From: an uncultured Rhodospirillales bacterium
GTDB taxonomy: Bacteria; Pseudomonadota; Alphaproteobacteria; RF32; CAG-239
Assembly (NCBI GenBank): GCA_902778645.1
Contig: CACYYO010000003.1
Span: 8,949 to 56,000, forward strand
Direction: 5' to 3'
Length of the DNA stretch: 47,052 nucleotides
Positions 24,824-32,352 of the stretch are shown one piece after another. Position numbers and translations under genes: made by a program. The notes below the pieces were generated by a model. That model saw nothing but the letters and a program-made list of their open reading frames with translations, had not been told where the DNA came from and did no database searches. The first letter of the stretch is position 1; each line of letters begins with the position of its first letter.

Positions 24824-25063
24824 CTATTCTTCTATTTTATCCAGAGGTGAAACAGACAAAGATTTGTCATCGTTCACTTCAATTTTTTCAATTTTTAACT
24901 GAGCTTCTTTTAATTTTTGTTCGCAGAATTTTTTGAGTTCGACGGCTTTTGTATAAGCGGAAACGGCATCGTCCAATTTGGTGCGTCCGGTTTCAAGTTC
25001 GCGAACAATATTTTCGAGCTGTAACATCGCGTCTTCAAATGTCAATTCTTCAGGGGTATTCAT
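24824..25063 (-). CDS. xseB: Exodeoxyribonuclease VII small subunit
   Basis: A 79-residue protein with the XseB signature LTFEDAMLQLENIVRELETGRTKLDDAVSAYTKAVELKKFCEQKLKEAQ, a coiled-coil hairpin, and an acidic tail. It assembles with XseA to degrade single-stranded DNA. The large subunit is not in this window. An AAGGAG site precedes the ATG. The gene forms a two-gene unit with ispA. Confidence 0.94.
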   Translation of the reverse strand: MNTPEELTFEDAMLQLENIVRELETGRTKLDDAVSAYTKAVELKKFCEQKLKEAQLKIEKIEVNDDKSLSVSPLDKIEE

Positions 25064-25219
25064 AATTATCTCCTTTATTTTTTTGCTTTACTATAGATGG
25101 TTTGAGGTCGTTTGGCAATCTTATATTCATTGTTGTGATTAAACCATAAAGCTATGATGGTTACATCTGGGGATTTATAAAAGATTGCTTAAATTAGAGA
25201 TGTTTTAAGGAGGAGAAAA

Positions 25220-25510
25220 ATGGCTAATTCGGCAATCAATGACGGGTATAAAATTTTGAAGGCAATGGGGAACAGTAAAAGATTGCATATTTTATATATC
25301 TTGTGGCAATCAGAAAAAAGTGTTCATGAACTGGAGGGCGAAGTTGGTTTGAGTCAATCTGCATTATCTCAGCATTTAGCCGTTTTGAGACGAGGTGCGT
25401 TGGTTAAAACCAGAAGGCAGGCACAGACGATATATTATTCTATTAAGCATCCTTTGGTGCGTAATATTTTGAGTATGTTTGATAAGTTTTATAACCAAAA
25501 TTATGATTAA
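25220..25510 (+). CDS. ArsR-family winged-helix regulator
   Basis: A 96-residue winged helix protein of the ArsR/SmtB type: ILKAMGNSKRLHILYILWQSEKSVHELEGEVGLSQSALSQHLAVLRRGALVKTRRQAQTIYYSI. It has no clear metal-binding cysteines (no ELCVCDL box), so the signal may be something other than a heavy metal. It has a strong GGAGGAG site. Its stop overlaps the convergent rnd gene by four bases. It diverges from xseB-ispA but no target is evident. Confidence 0.9.
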   Translation: MANSAINDGYKILKAMGNSKRLHILYILWQSEKSVHELEGEVGLSQSALSQHLAVLRRGALVKTRRQAQTIYYSIKHPLVRNILSMFDKFYNQNYD

Positions 25511-26667
25511 TTTTCGCGTATATGGATATCGATATGGCGATGAGCATTGTCATAGCCAATGGTGAGTTTTCCTTCGCGCAGAGCAAGCGCCTTGTTGCCG
25601 AACAGCTCTTTACGCCAGCCTTTAAGAATCGGATTGTTTTTATCGTGGTAGCCGGAAAATTTTTTCAAATCATCATCGGAAGCAATCAGTTTGGCGACAA
25701 CGCCGCTCTCTTGGCTGGTTATTTTAAGGATTAATTTCAACAGTTCAAATAGCGCGGAGCAAGAGGTTGTTGTTTGTTCTTCTTTGGGAATTTTAACGTA
25801 TTGCTCCGGTTTTAGGTTTTTGCAAGCATTGATGACGGTGATGATTTCTTGAGCCAGCTTGCCTTTGGCAACATCTTTACGAATATTTCTGATTTGCTCA
25901 AATTCTTCTAAAGTTGTCGGGCATACGGCCGCAATATTGAGAAGGCACTCGTCCTTGATAATGCTTTGGCGCGGGGTGTTCTTTTTTTGTGCACGTGTTT
26001 CTCGCCAAGCGCATAGCTCACGGAGAATCGTTAAATAACGTTGATTGTGGGAGCGGTGGCGTAGTCGTTGCCAGGCACAGTTCGGGTCAATGACATAAGT
26101 TTGCGGTTGGCAAAGAATATCGACCTCTTCATCCATCCAATGTAAACGTCCGTTTTTCTGGAGCGTTTGTTTGAAGTACTTGTAAATAGAGACCAAATAT
26201 GTTGCATCAGACAGGGCGTATTCCAGCTGCGTTTCACTCAAAGGACGAAGGCTCCAATCGGACAAACGCGAACTTTTATCAAGGCTGATTCCGCAGATTT
26301 TGTTGACCAGTGTCTCGTAGCTTACCGACTCGCCGAATCCGCAGACCATGGCGGCGATTTGTGTATCAAATAAAGGTATCGGAATAAAGCCGCTCAGGTG
26401 GTACAAGATTTCTATGTCTTGGCGTCCGGAATGGAAAACTTTGGTGATGTTTTGTTTTTTTAAGAGTTCAAAAAAAGGAGATAAATCAAGTCCTTCTGCC
26501 AAAGGATCTACGATGGCCGATGTTTGAGAATTGGCTACCTGAATTAAGCAAAGTTTGGCATAATATGATTTTTCCCTTAAGAATTCCAGATCAATGGTGA
26601 TAAAATCTTCTGTTTCCAGTTCCAGGCAAATTTTTTGAAGTTCTTGGTTTGTTTGTATGACGTGCAT
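25507..26667 (-). CDS. rnd: Ribonuclease D
   Basis: A 386-residue RNase D. The N-terminal DEDD exonuclease domain (about 1-175) has the acidic pair in TIDLEFLRE near residues 25-28, then KVFHSGRQDIEIL and ALSDATYLVSIYKYF. The HRDC domain at about 205-285 has LRELCAWRETRAQKKNTPRQSIIKDECLLNIA. It trims the 3' ends of tRNA and other stable RNAs. The upstream side (26668-26867) holds the divergent orphan gene's promoter. Confidence 0.93.
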   Translation of the reverse strand: MHVIQTNQELQKICLELETEDFITIDLEFLREKSYYAKLCLIQVANSQTSAIVDPLAEGLDLSPFFELLKKQNITKVFHSGRQDIEILYHLSGFIPIPLFDTQIAAMVCGFGESVSYETLVNKICGISLDKSSRLSDWSLRPLSETQLEYALSDATYLVSIYKYFKQTLQKNGRLHWMDEEVDILCQPQTYVIDPNCAWQRLRHRSHNQRYLTILRELCAWRETRAQKKNTPRQSIIKDECLLNIAAVCPTTLEEFEQIRNIRKDVAKGKLAQEIITVINACKNLKPEQYVKIPKEEQTTTSCSALFELLKLILKITSQESGVVAKLIASDDDLKKFSGYHDKNNPILKGWRKELFGNKALALREGKLTIGYDNAHRHIDIHIREN

Positions 26668-26747
26668 TTAATTGTTACCTTTGTTTATTTTTCCGTATTA
26701 TTGCAAGAGTTGTTTAAGATTTAGTGAAAATTTGCGAAAAATAAGGC

Positions 26748-26775
26748 TTGCTTTATCAAAAAAAAGGATTATAAA
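26748..26775 (+). promoter_or_regulatory. Candidate promoter of the 173-aa orphan gene
   Basis: TTGCTT (26748-26753), a 16-base spacer and TATAAA (26770-26775). The leader of about 85 bases holds AAGGAG followed by a five-codon reading frame (26783-26800), a small GGGA...TCCC hairpin near 26820-26832, and ATTAAC 15 bases before the ATG. Confidence 0.5.
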
Positions 26776-26867
26776 GGAGAGCATGTTTGATATTACGTAA
26801 AAATTATTAAGAGAAATTTTGGGAGCAATCCCATTGAAATATTATTATTAACTAAAAAAAATAAGCT

Positions 26868-27389
26868 ATGGCAAAGAAATTTAAAATTTTCTTATTCGCA
26901 CCAGAGAGTTCGGTGTTGAAGTCCTTGTTGGCGCAGCACAACAATGTGCGTAAGGCGTTTTATGTTACACCGCGTGCTTGTGAGCCCTACATGCGTGTAC
27001 GGGTGCGCCAATTCAGTAACTCGGTGGTTGGTATTGCCAAGCAGTTTGCTGCTGAGGCCGGGCCGATTGTTGAGTATTCTGTTGGAGAGGAACAGGGCGG
27101 TAAGATGGTTGGTACCATCCGTATCCCGCAGGTCGAGAAATTCGATGAGGTGGTTGGTATTGCCAAGAAGTTCTGCGAGAAGACGTGGTCTGAGGGGCAA
27201 GAGTTGTTCTTCACTTGTCGCGTCTCACAGATTGTGGCACGTACGGAGAAACAGCATTCCTGGGTTGAGGTTTTTGCGGTTGAGCGCCGTGAAGTTCCCC
27301 GCGTGGTCTGGCAGGCAGCTGTGACGAGGTTGGCTACAGAGATTGGTGGCGAGGCTCAGTTCTATAGTGCTTCAATTACGGAGTACTAA
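26868..27389 (+). CDS. Unknown protein with internal duplication, 173 aa
   Basis: I do not recognise a family. Two related segments are visible: RVRVRQFSNSVVGIAKQF (about 43-60) and IRIPQVEKFDEVVGIAKKF (about 84-102). In the DNA, 18 bases encoding VVGIAK are identical at 27024 and 27150. The pattern suggests a duplicated beta-alpha unit. There is no signal peptide, membrane segment or metal motif. Codon use looks more G+C-rich than in aspS or rnd. There is no Shine-Dalgarno site, but an ATTAAC motif lies 15 bases before the ATG, as in three other orphan genes. It is a single-gene unit with a terminator. Confidence 0.75.
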   Translation: MAKKFKIFLFAPESSVLKSLLAQHNNVRKAFYVTPRACEPYMRVRVRQFSNSVVGIAKQFAAEAGPIVEYSVGEEQGGKMVGTIRIPQVEKFDEVVGIAKKFCEKTWSEGQELFFTCRVSQIVARTEKQHSWVEVFAVERREVPRVVWQAAVTRLATEIGGEAQFYSASITEY

Positions 27390-27404
27390 GCCTGTATACA
27401 AAAA

Positions 27405-27437
27405 AAGGTTTGTTCGAAAGAACAGACCTTTTTTTGT
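27405..27437 (+). terminator. Rho-independent terminator
   Basis: AGGTTTGTTC and GAACAGACCT pair around GAAA with one G-U pair, followed by seven T. It ends the orphan gene and separates it from aspS. Confidence 0.92.
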
Positions 27438-27524
27438 GCCTTGAGAAAGAATAGTCCTTGCAATTCTTATGATTTGATTCTAAAACAATGTAAACTTTAA
27501 TAATCTAGATAAAGAGGTTTTTTT

Positions 27525-29285
27525 ATGACTCAGTACAGAACGCATACCTGCGGAGAACTCAGGTTGGCAAATGAAGGTCAGACTGTTAAATTGGCCGGTT
27601 GGATACATCGTAAACGTAATTTGGGTAATTTATGTTTTATCGATTTGCGTGATCATTACGGAATTACCCAATGTGTCTTGGACAGTTCGTCTGATTTGTT
27701 TGAGAAAATTAAAGATATTCGTGTTGAGAGTGTTATCGGCGTAACCGGAAAAGTTTTGAAACGTGAGAGCATTAATCCGAATATGCCGACAGGGGATATT
27801 GAAATTGCCGTGGAGGCAATTGAAATTCATTCAACTGCTGAGGTTTTGCCTTTTCAAATTGCCATTGAAGATGATGCGCCGGAAGAAATTCGTTTGAAAT
27901 ATCGTTTTTTGGATTTACGTAAAGACAGAATTCATAAGAATATTTTATTGCGCTCGGCGGTCATTACGGAAATGCGTAAACTGATGACCGAGCAGGGGTT
28001 TACTGAGTATCAAACCCCGATTTTGACGGCTTCTTCACCGGAAGGGGCGAGGGACTTTTTGGTGCCGTCTCGTTTGAATCCCGGAAAATTTTATGCGCTT
28101 CCGCAAGCCCCGCAACAGTTTAAGCAATTGTTGATGGTGTCCGGTTTTGATAAGTATTTTCAAATTGCACCGTGTTTCCGCGATGAAGACCCGCGTGCCG
28201 ATCGTAGTCCGGGAGAATTTTATCAGCTTGATATGGAAATGTCTTTTGCTACGCAGGAAGATGTGTTTAAGGTTATTGAGCACACCATGGGCGGTGTATT
28301 CAATAAATTTGCAAACGGTAAAACCGTTGATCAAGCTCCGTTTATGCGTATTCCGTTCCGCGAGGCGATGTTAAAGTACGGCTCAGATAAGCCCGATTTA
28401 CGCAATCCTTTGATTATTCAAGAAGCGACAGCTTTGTTTGGAAATTCCGGCTTTGGTGTTTATGACGGTATGGTTAAAGAGGGCTCTCAAGTTCGGGCGA
28501 TTGTTTTGAAAGGACAAGCCGAAAAACCGCGTTCTTTCTTTGATAAGTTAGACGGGTTTGCCAAGGAGAACGGTATGGGCGGAATGGCTTATATTGCCTT
28601 TGCTCAGGCCGGCGCTAAAGGTATTGCAAAACTCTTGAGTGCTGAGAAGTTGGAAGAAATTAAATCAACACTGGGTATGGGTGAAGGCGATGCTGTTCTG
28701 TTTATGGTCGGCAAAGGCTTGAAACTTTCTAAATTTGCCGGACGGACACGTCTTAAAGTCGGTGAAGAATTAGATTTGGTTGAGAAAAACTGTTTCCGCA
28801 TTTGCTGGGTGGTTGATTTTCCGTTTTATGAGGAAAATGAAGAAACCGGTGCCGTTGAGTTTTCTCATAATCCATTCTCAATGCCACAAGGCGGTATGGA
28901 TGCTTTACTCAATAAAAATCCGTTAGACATTTATGCGTATCAATATGATTTGGTTTGTAACGGGGTTGAATTGGCATCCGGTGCGGTTCGTAACCATCAG
29001 CCGGAAATTATGTATAAGGCCTTTGAGATTGCCGGTTATGACCACAGTGTGGTTGATAATAAATTCGGCGGTATGATCAGTGCGTTCAAATACGGGGCTC
29101 CGCCGCACGCCGGTTGTGCTCCGGGAATTGACAGAACGGTGATGTTGCTTTTAGATGAGCCGATAATTCGTGATGTGATTTTGTTCCCGCTGAACGGTAA
29201 GGCGCAAGACCTGATGATGCAAGCACCGAATACGGTAACACAAGAACAGCTAAAAGAATTGCATATCGCCATAAAACTCGATTAA
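27525..29285 (+). CDS. aspS: Aspartyl-tRNA synthetase
   Basis: A 586-residue bacterial-type AspRS. The N-terminal OB-fold anticodon domain (1-105) has [25 protein letters not shown]. The class II core has motif 2 [19 protein letters not shown]. An inserted GAD domain (about 290-410) follows, then motif 3 [26 protein letters not shown]. It charges tRNA-Asp. Whether it also charges tRNA-Asn cannot be decided by eye. It is monocistronic. Its stop (29283-29285) lies in the left arm of hairpin element copy 6. Confidence 0.97.
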   Translation: MTQYRTHTCGELRLANEGQTVKLAGWIHRKRNLGNLCFIDLRDHYGITQCVLDSSSDLFEKIKDIRVESVIGVTGKVLKRESINPNMPTGDIEIAVEAIEIHSTAEVLPFQIAIEDDAPEEIRLKYRFLDLRKDRIHKNILLRSAVITEMRKLMTEQGFTEYQTPILTASSPEGARDFLVPSRLNPGKFYALPQAPQQFKQLLMVSGFDKYFQIAPCFRDEDPRADRSPGEFYQLDMEMSFATQEDVFKVIEHTMGGVFNKFANGKTVDQAPFMRIPFREAMLKYGSDKPDLRNPLIIQEATALFGNSGFGVYDGMVKEGSQVRAIVLKGQAEKPRSFFDKLDGFAKENGMGGMAYIAFAQAGAKGIAKLLSAEKLEEIKSTLGMGEGDAVLFMVGKGLKLSKFAGRTRLKVGEELDLVEKNCFRICWVVDFPFYEENEETGAVEFSHNPFSMPQGGMDALLNKNPLDIYAYQYDLVCNGVELASGAVRNHQPEIMYKAFEIAGYDHSVVDNKFGGMISAFKYGAPPHAGCAPGIDRTVMLLLDEPIIRDVILFPLNGKAQDLMMQAPNTVTQEQLKELHIAIKLD

Positions 29286-29498
29286 TGGATGACTAGTGCG
29301 TTGTCTTCAGGACAAAAGTGTCCTCACGTACCAATTCCGACTAAAGCTTTTGTTTTGTGTCGCTTAAGCTAACTCATAAAAGCAAGTCTCATTGCTTAGC
29401 TCATAAAAACAATTCACAGGATTGTTTTTATATTGCAGTGTACGCTGCGGTACTTTTGCCTTTGACGCCTACTATTCATCTCATTACTCAAGTTTTAT
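29271..29498 (+). repeat. Stop-codon hairpin element, copy 6, long form (aspS)
   Basis: ATAAAACTCG...TAATGGATGAC on the left contains the aspS stop. It faces a right arm whose complement reads ATAAAACTTG...TAATGAGATGAA. Inside, GGACAAAAGTG and TCCTCACGTAC face GTACGCTGCGGTACTTTTGCC. The apex is the same nested module of about 115 bases as in copy 2 (from GTACCAATTCCGACTA at 29328 to about 29445). Confidence 0.88.
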
Positions 29499-29526
29499 AA
29501 GAATTAGTTTAAGGGTAATAAGAAAA

Positions 29527-29553
29527 AAGCTCTCATTATTGAGAGCTTTTTTT
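29527..29553 (+). terminator. Rho-independent terminator after aspS
   Basis: AAGCTCTCA-TTAT-TGAGAGCTT with a 9-bp stem followed by T. It lies about 30 bases after hairpin element copy 6, so that element is apparently not itself the terminator. Confidence 0.9.
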
Positions 29554-29604
29554 GTCATAATTTATAAGATAAAATAAAAATTGTTTTGTAAAGCTAAAAA
29601 AGTT

Positions 29605-29635
29605 TTGACATTTGTGCGGAAGTGTGTTTTATACA
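29605..29635 (+). promoter_or_regulatory. Candidate promoter of tRNA-Gln
   Basis: TTGACA (29605-29610), a 19-base spacer and TATACA (29630-29635), 12 bases before the tRNA 5' end. The spacing is longer than ideal. Confidence 0.6.
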
Positions 29636-29646
29636 AGACAGTTTAT

Positions 29647-29720
29647 TGCTTCGTCGTCTAATGGTAGGACACGACACTCTGGATGTTGGTATCTTGGTTC
29701 GAATCCAGGCGAAGCAGCCA
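29647..29720 (+). tRNA. tRNA-Gln (anticodon CTG)
   Basis: A 74-base cloverleaf. The acceptor TGCTTCG pairs with CGAAGCA, followed by the discriminator G and an encoded CCA. The D arm is GTC/GAC, the anticodon stem CGACA/TGTTG has loop CTCTGGA giving anticodon CTG, and the T arm is CTTGG/CCAGG with TTCGAAT. The weak U1-A72 pair fits glutamine tRNAs. It reads CAG codons. Its last 19 bases plus the following TAAAAAA recur at 29852-29877. Confidence 0.95.
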
Positions 29721-29727
29721 TAAAAAA
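29702..29727 (+). repeat. Direct repeat, tRNA copy (possible att site)
   Basis: A 26-base segment from AATCCAGG in the tRNA T arm to TAAAAAA after the CCA. It is repeated at 29852-29877 with one C/T difference, exactly 150 bases apart. Confidence 0.85.
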
Positions 29728-29752
29728 GCCACCCGTTATGGGTGGTTTTTTT
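29728..29752 (+). terminator. Rho-independent terminator of tRNA-Gln
   Basis: GCCACCC-GTTAT-GGGTGG followed by seven T, directly after the tRNA. Confidence 0.92.
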
Positions 29753-29771
29753 ATGGATGTTTTACCTTAGG

Positions 29772-29873
29772 ATGAGAACCAACTCGGAATCGAAGTGTCC
29801 GCCCGAGGAATGGGCGGACGATGAGATCATTGAGGCTTGGAAAGCCGAAATAATCCAGGTGAAGCAGCCATAA
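29772..29873 (+). CDS. 33-codon open frame between the tRNA repeats
   Basis: ATG to TAA gives a 33-residue acidic peptide (starts MRTNSESKCPPEEWADD, ends IIQVKQP). Its last codons are formed by the duplicated tRNA 3' end. The stretch is G+C-richer than its surroundings. There is no strong ribosome site. It could be a fragment of a gene once brought in by an integrating element, or a chance frame; I cannot assign a function. Confidence 0.25.
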   Translation: MRTNSESKCPPEEWADDEIIEAWKAEIIQVKQP

Positions 29874-29877
29874 AAAA
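29852..29877 (+). repeat. Direct repeat, second copy (possible att site)
   Basis: Repeats the tRNA-Gln 3' end and flank (29702-29727) with one mismatch. Such a partial tRNA copy next to the intact gene is the usual scar of site-specific integration into a tRNA gene. Confidence 0.85.
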
Positions 29878-29917
29878 TCCCCGTTGTTCTTGAGTGAACA
29901 ACGGGGATTGATTTTTT
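29877..29917. terminator. Bidirectional terminator
   Basis: ATCCCCGTTGTTC and GAACAACGGGGAT form a perfect 13-bp stem around TTGAGT, with A runs on the left and T runs on the right. It ends the minus-strand 454-aa gene. Confidence 0.93.
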
Positions 29918-31280
29918 AGCCGACGACTTCGAGGAATTGCTTCTCACTCATCAGCCGTGTCTTCTTCATGAGCACCGGGTCGGTGAAGCCCTTGCTCCAC
30001 AACAGATGTTCCATCTGAGTGGTTAGGACGGCCTGTTGGGCGTCTTGCACCTGACCGCTGATGCCCTCGTCATGAGCATCAAGCATCAGAGTCCTCATGA
30101 TTTTGAGAATGCCGGCAACGGTCTCGTCGGTGCCGCACAATTCGTGCACAACATTGGGATAGCTGTACCCCAACCCGAGTGGCGCAAGCGGCTTGAACTC
30201 CTCCGGGTACTCATCGTAATCCGGCAGAGCAAAGCGTGTTTTGCCATGCTCTCGGAACAGGTGGGCTACACCGTTTGCCAGGGACAAGTCGAGAAGTTGG
30301 AATTCCGGCTTGTCATAACTCAGGAACCGCTGTTCCCTCATGGTACCGTCTTCCTTTTTAGGGGCAATGTCGGCGATGCGAACGTAGCAGTTCGGCGCTT
30401 TCTTGCTCTGGGCGAGCCCAAATGTAAATTCACTCATGACGCGCATCTGGTACACAGGGTACGAGATGAAGATGAGGTTCACATTGTCCTGTCCATACTT
30501 GTTCAGCGTTTCGATCAAGAGCTGAATGTTCTGGGCCATGTCGGTGTCACGCGGGGTCATCATGAACTTTCTGAGCCAATCCTTCGGGAGGCCGAGAGCG
30601 ATTGCCTGCCGCATGTACATGCGGTACTCGCTACTCTTGCGGAATTCAAAATTGGGGTTGAATTCCGTCAAGTTCTGGTTATCCTCGAGCCCGAGGAAAA
30701 TCACGCCTTCCGGTAGTTGGCGGTAGCGATGTACGTAGTAGTACACAGCCTCAACGGCCTTGGTGCCCGTTTCCTGGTGACCGGAGAAAACCACGAAGAT
30801 ATCCTTGCGCCCGCACTCTCGGTAGGGAATACGCTTGTAGGGATAACAGCAAGCGGTTTTTTCCTCATACTGATCCTCATACTCAAGGATAGTATACTCA
30901 CCGCGCCCAAGTCGCTCTGCTTTCTTGATGAGGGCAATTTCCTCTTCGGTCAGGTGCCACATGGGCATGGGCAGAGGAAACTGATCTCGTGAAAGCTTGT
31001 CTTCCGGGTAGCCGATGACCGCTGCCCACTTTTTCAGAGCCTCCCAGTTATGGAAGAATCCGAAACAGCACCACTTGGCGTAGTGGCGCATGAATTCTTT
31101 TTTGTCATTCAAGCTCCCGCCGTAATTGGCAAGCAGGATCTTGATGAATTCGGCGTAATTGTGGAACGCCTGAATTTCTGACTGCGAGTGACCGCGCTCG
31201 ATCAGCTCGTTGCTGTTCAAGAACTGTGCGTTTGCGAGCACCAGCTCAACAAAACGCTCATAGCATGTTTTCTGTGCCAT
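29916..31280 (-). CDS. Unknown 454-aa protein with DUF218/YdcF-like central region
   Basis: No confident family. The middle part (about 160-285) reads DIFVVFSGHQETGTKAVEAVYY...GVIFLGLEDNQN...SEYRMYMRQAIALGLPKDWLRKFMMTPRDTDMAQNIQLLIETL...VNLIFISYPVYQMR. This order of strands and helices follows the DUF218 (YdcF/SanA/ElyC) fold, in which an Arg-rich HxxR-type end binds a phosphate-like ligand. The helical N-terminal third and the C-terminal third have no known match. There is no signal peptide or membrane segment, unlike SanA and ElyC. The DNA looks richer in G+C than the backbone. It has its own promoter and terminator and lies next to a tRNA-derived repeat, so it was probably acquired. Confidence 0.75.
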   Translation of the reverse strand: MAQKTCYERFVELVLANAQFLNSNELIERGHSQSEIQAFHNYAEFIKILLANYGGSLNDKKEFMRHYAKWCCFGFFHNWEALKKWAAVIGYPEDKLSRDQFPLPMPMWHLTEEEIALIKKAERLGRGEYTILEYEDQYEEKTACCYPYKRIPYRECGRKDIFVVFSGHQETGTKAVEAVYYYVHRYRQLPEGVIFLGLEDNQNLTEFNPNFEFRKSSEYRMYMRQAIALGLPKDWLRKFMMTPRDTDMAQNIQLLIETLNKYGQDNVNLIFISYPVYQMRVMSEFTFGLAQSKKAPNCYVRIADIAPKKEDGTMREQRFLSYDKPEFQLLDLSLANGVAHLFREHGKTRFALPDYDEYPEEFKPLAPLGLGYSYPNVVHELCGTDETVAGILKIMRTLMLDAHDEGISGQVQDAQQAVLTTQMEHLLWSKGFTDPVLMKKTRLMSEKQFLEVVG

Positions 31281-31328
31281 ATGTTTGGGGTTTAAGTTAA
31301 TAAATGTTAATTATATTTGTTGTGGGCA

Positions 31329-31357
31329 TTTGTATCATATTTTTGGTGATGATGCAA
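31329..31357 (-). promoter_or_regulatory. Promoter of the 454-aa gene (TTGCAT type)
   Basis: On the minus strand TTGCAT (31357-31352), a 17-base spacer and TACAAA (31334-31329). TTGACA stands 8 bases further up (31370-31365). The same TTGACAAAAAAG...GTTGCAT block precedes the orphan gene at 42269. The leader ends in ATTAAC then TTAAA, 15 bases before the ATG. Confidence 0.65.
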
Positions 31358-31388
31358 CCTTTTTTGTCAAAATTTTTGAAATAAAAAA

Positions 31389-31414
31389 ATCCCGACCTTG
31401 TGTAAGGTCGGGAT
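31389..31414 (-). terminator. Terminator of the 205-aa gene
   Basis: ATCCCGACCTT and AAGGTCGGGAT form an 11-bp stem around GTGT. On the minus strand it is followed by a run of T (A at 31383-31389). Confidence 0.92.
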
Positions 31415-31422
31415 TAAATTTC

Positions 31423-32040
31423 TTAGAATAGGTCAGCAGACTTAATGCCCTTAGCTTTGAGGAGCTGGGCTTTTGTAATGGCTTGATCCTCGTCGAACTC
31501 CTCAACAAAATTGAGGACATAGACCTTTGCCAGATGGGCTTGTCTGTCGCGCGTTTTGCCCTTGGAGTAGCCCTGGTTCCAGTAAATCAGGGTTCCCTCC
31601 TCGAGGGAGGTGCGGACGTCCACGCGGATGATTACTCCAAGGCTTGTACCGGCATTGTCGAAATGCGCTTCTTCGCCACGCTTGGCGAAGTTGTACTTCT
31701 TTTTATCGATGGAGGCGTCTGTTACCTTCTCATCGAAAGCCTCTCCGGTCGGAAGCTTGTAGTAAACCTCCTCAGCCAACTCGAAGGCATCCCGTACAGT
31801 CGGGGGGAGCTTGTTAATCTCACCGCCACAGAAGATGGTTTTGAGACCATACTCCTTGCGGAAGTATTTGCTGTCCCAATCACTTGCAGTGACGTCGGAC
31901 AGCTCGTCGTTCAACAGAATGTTGAGAATCAGCTCGTCCACACTCCAGCCGTCAATGTTCATGTACTCCGGCTTGAGCATTTCTGCTGCAGCAACGATGG
32001 CATCTCGCCATGCTGCAGATCTTTCTTTTATTTTTTCCAT
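31423..32040 (-). CDS. Unknown protein, 205 aa
   Basis: A soluble, acidic protein that I do not recognise. It starts MEKIKERSAAWRDAIVAAAEML and has a central part KLPPTVRDAFELAEEVYYKLPTGEAFDEKV. A beta-rich stretch GTSLGVIIRVDVRTSLEEGTLIYWNQGYSKGKTRDR follows, and the end is AKGIKSADLF. No signal peptide, membrane segment, cysteine motif or nucleotide-binding motif is visible. Its DNA is more G+C-rich than the backbone. The start codon follows a structured leader shared with the membrane gene at 42269. It is a single-gene unit with its own promoter and terminator. Confidence 0.75.
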   Translation of the reverse strand: MEKIKERSAAWRDAIVAAAEMLKPEYMNIDGWSVDELILNILLNDELSDVTASDWDSKYFRKEYGLKTIFCGGEINKLPPTVRDAFELAEEVYYKLPTGEAFDEKVTDASIDKKKYNFAKRGEEAHFDNAGTSLGVIIRVDVRTSLEEGTLIYWNQGYSKGKTRDRQAHLAKVYVLNFVEEFDEDQAITKAQLLKAKGIKSADLF

Positions 32041-32048
32041 ACTTCTTT

Positions 32049-32087
32049 GCCACGCCGCCCGATAAGGGAGGATACACGTAGCCTTTT
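32049..32087 (-). promoter_or_regulatory. Conserved structured 5' leader, copy A
   Basis: On the minus strand this 39-base element begins AAAAGGCTACGTGTATC and ends GGCGTGGC, 8 bases before the ATG. GCTACG can pair with CGTGGC (one G-U). The middle forms a CCC-TTATC-GGG hairpin. Copy B at 42221-42258 keeps both ends but has a different middle that still folds. Confidence 0.65.
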
Positions 32088-32118
32088 AATAATTTAACAA
32101 TAACATTTGTTGCCAATA

Positions 32119-32147
32119 GTAATAACATTTTTTGTCTAAAAATGCAA
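32119..32147 (-). promoter_or_regulatory. Promoter of the 205-aa gene (TTGCAT type)
   Basis: On the minus strand TTGCAT (32147-32142), a 17-base spacer and TATTAC (32124-32119), with TG just before the -10. The predicted transcript starts about 70-75 bases before the ATG and includes the structured leader. Confidence 0.6.
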
Positions 32148-32187
32148 GTGAAAAATTTCCTCTCTGAATTATTAAAGTATTTACCAT

Positions 32188-32341
32188 CCTTTTTTGAATT
32201 TTTAGAGAAGGGAGAAATTCTTGTTGTATGGGAGCGTAAACCGAACAGATAACTTTGAAATTCAGAATGAGTTTAACCCCTTAAATTTTTAAACTCATCC
32301 ACTCGCAAATGCTCGCACCCTCTCTAAAAATTTAGAGAGGG
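32188..32341. repeat. Composite palindromic repeat, family F, copy 1
   Basis: Bounded by an imperfect box near 32188-32212 (CCTTTTTTGAATTTTTAGAG then AAGGG) and a perfect one, CCCTCTCTAAA-AA-TTTAGAGAGGG, at 32318-32341. The interior has the pair TTCAGAATGAGTTTAA and TTTAAACTCATCC. There is no gene in it. Copies 2 and 3 are at 43144-43394 and 46179-46349. Confidence 0.8.
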
Positions 32342-32352
32342 CTTTGTTTTCC

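Noticed and set aside
26783-26800. Five-codon leader peptide with AAGGAG site before the 173-aa gene
   Set aside because: Too short to separate from chance, with no attenuator structure or codon enrichment that would give it a role.
30036-30716. 226-codon open frame opposite the 454-aa orphan gene
   Set aside because: The minus-strand gene has a promoter, leader motif and terminator, while this frame has none.
31483-32097. 204-codon open frame opposite the 205-aa orphan gene
   Set aside because: It would run through the structured leader of the real gene and lacks a start signal.
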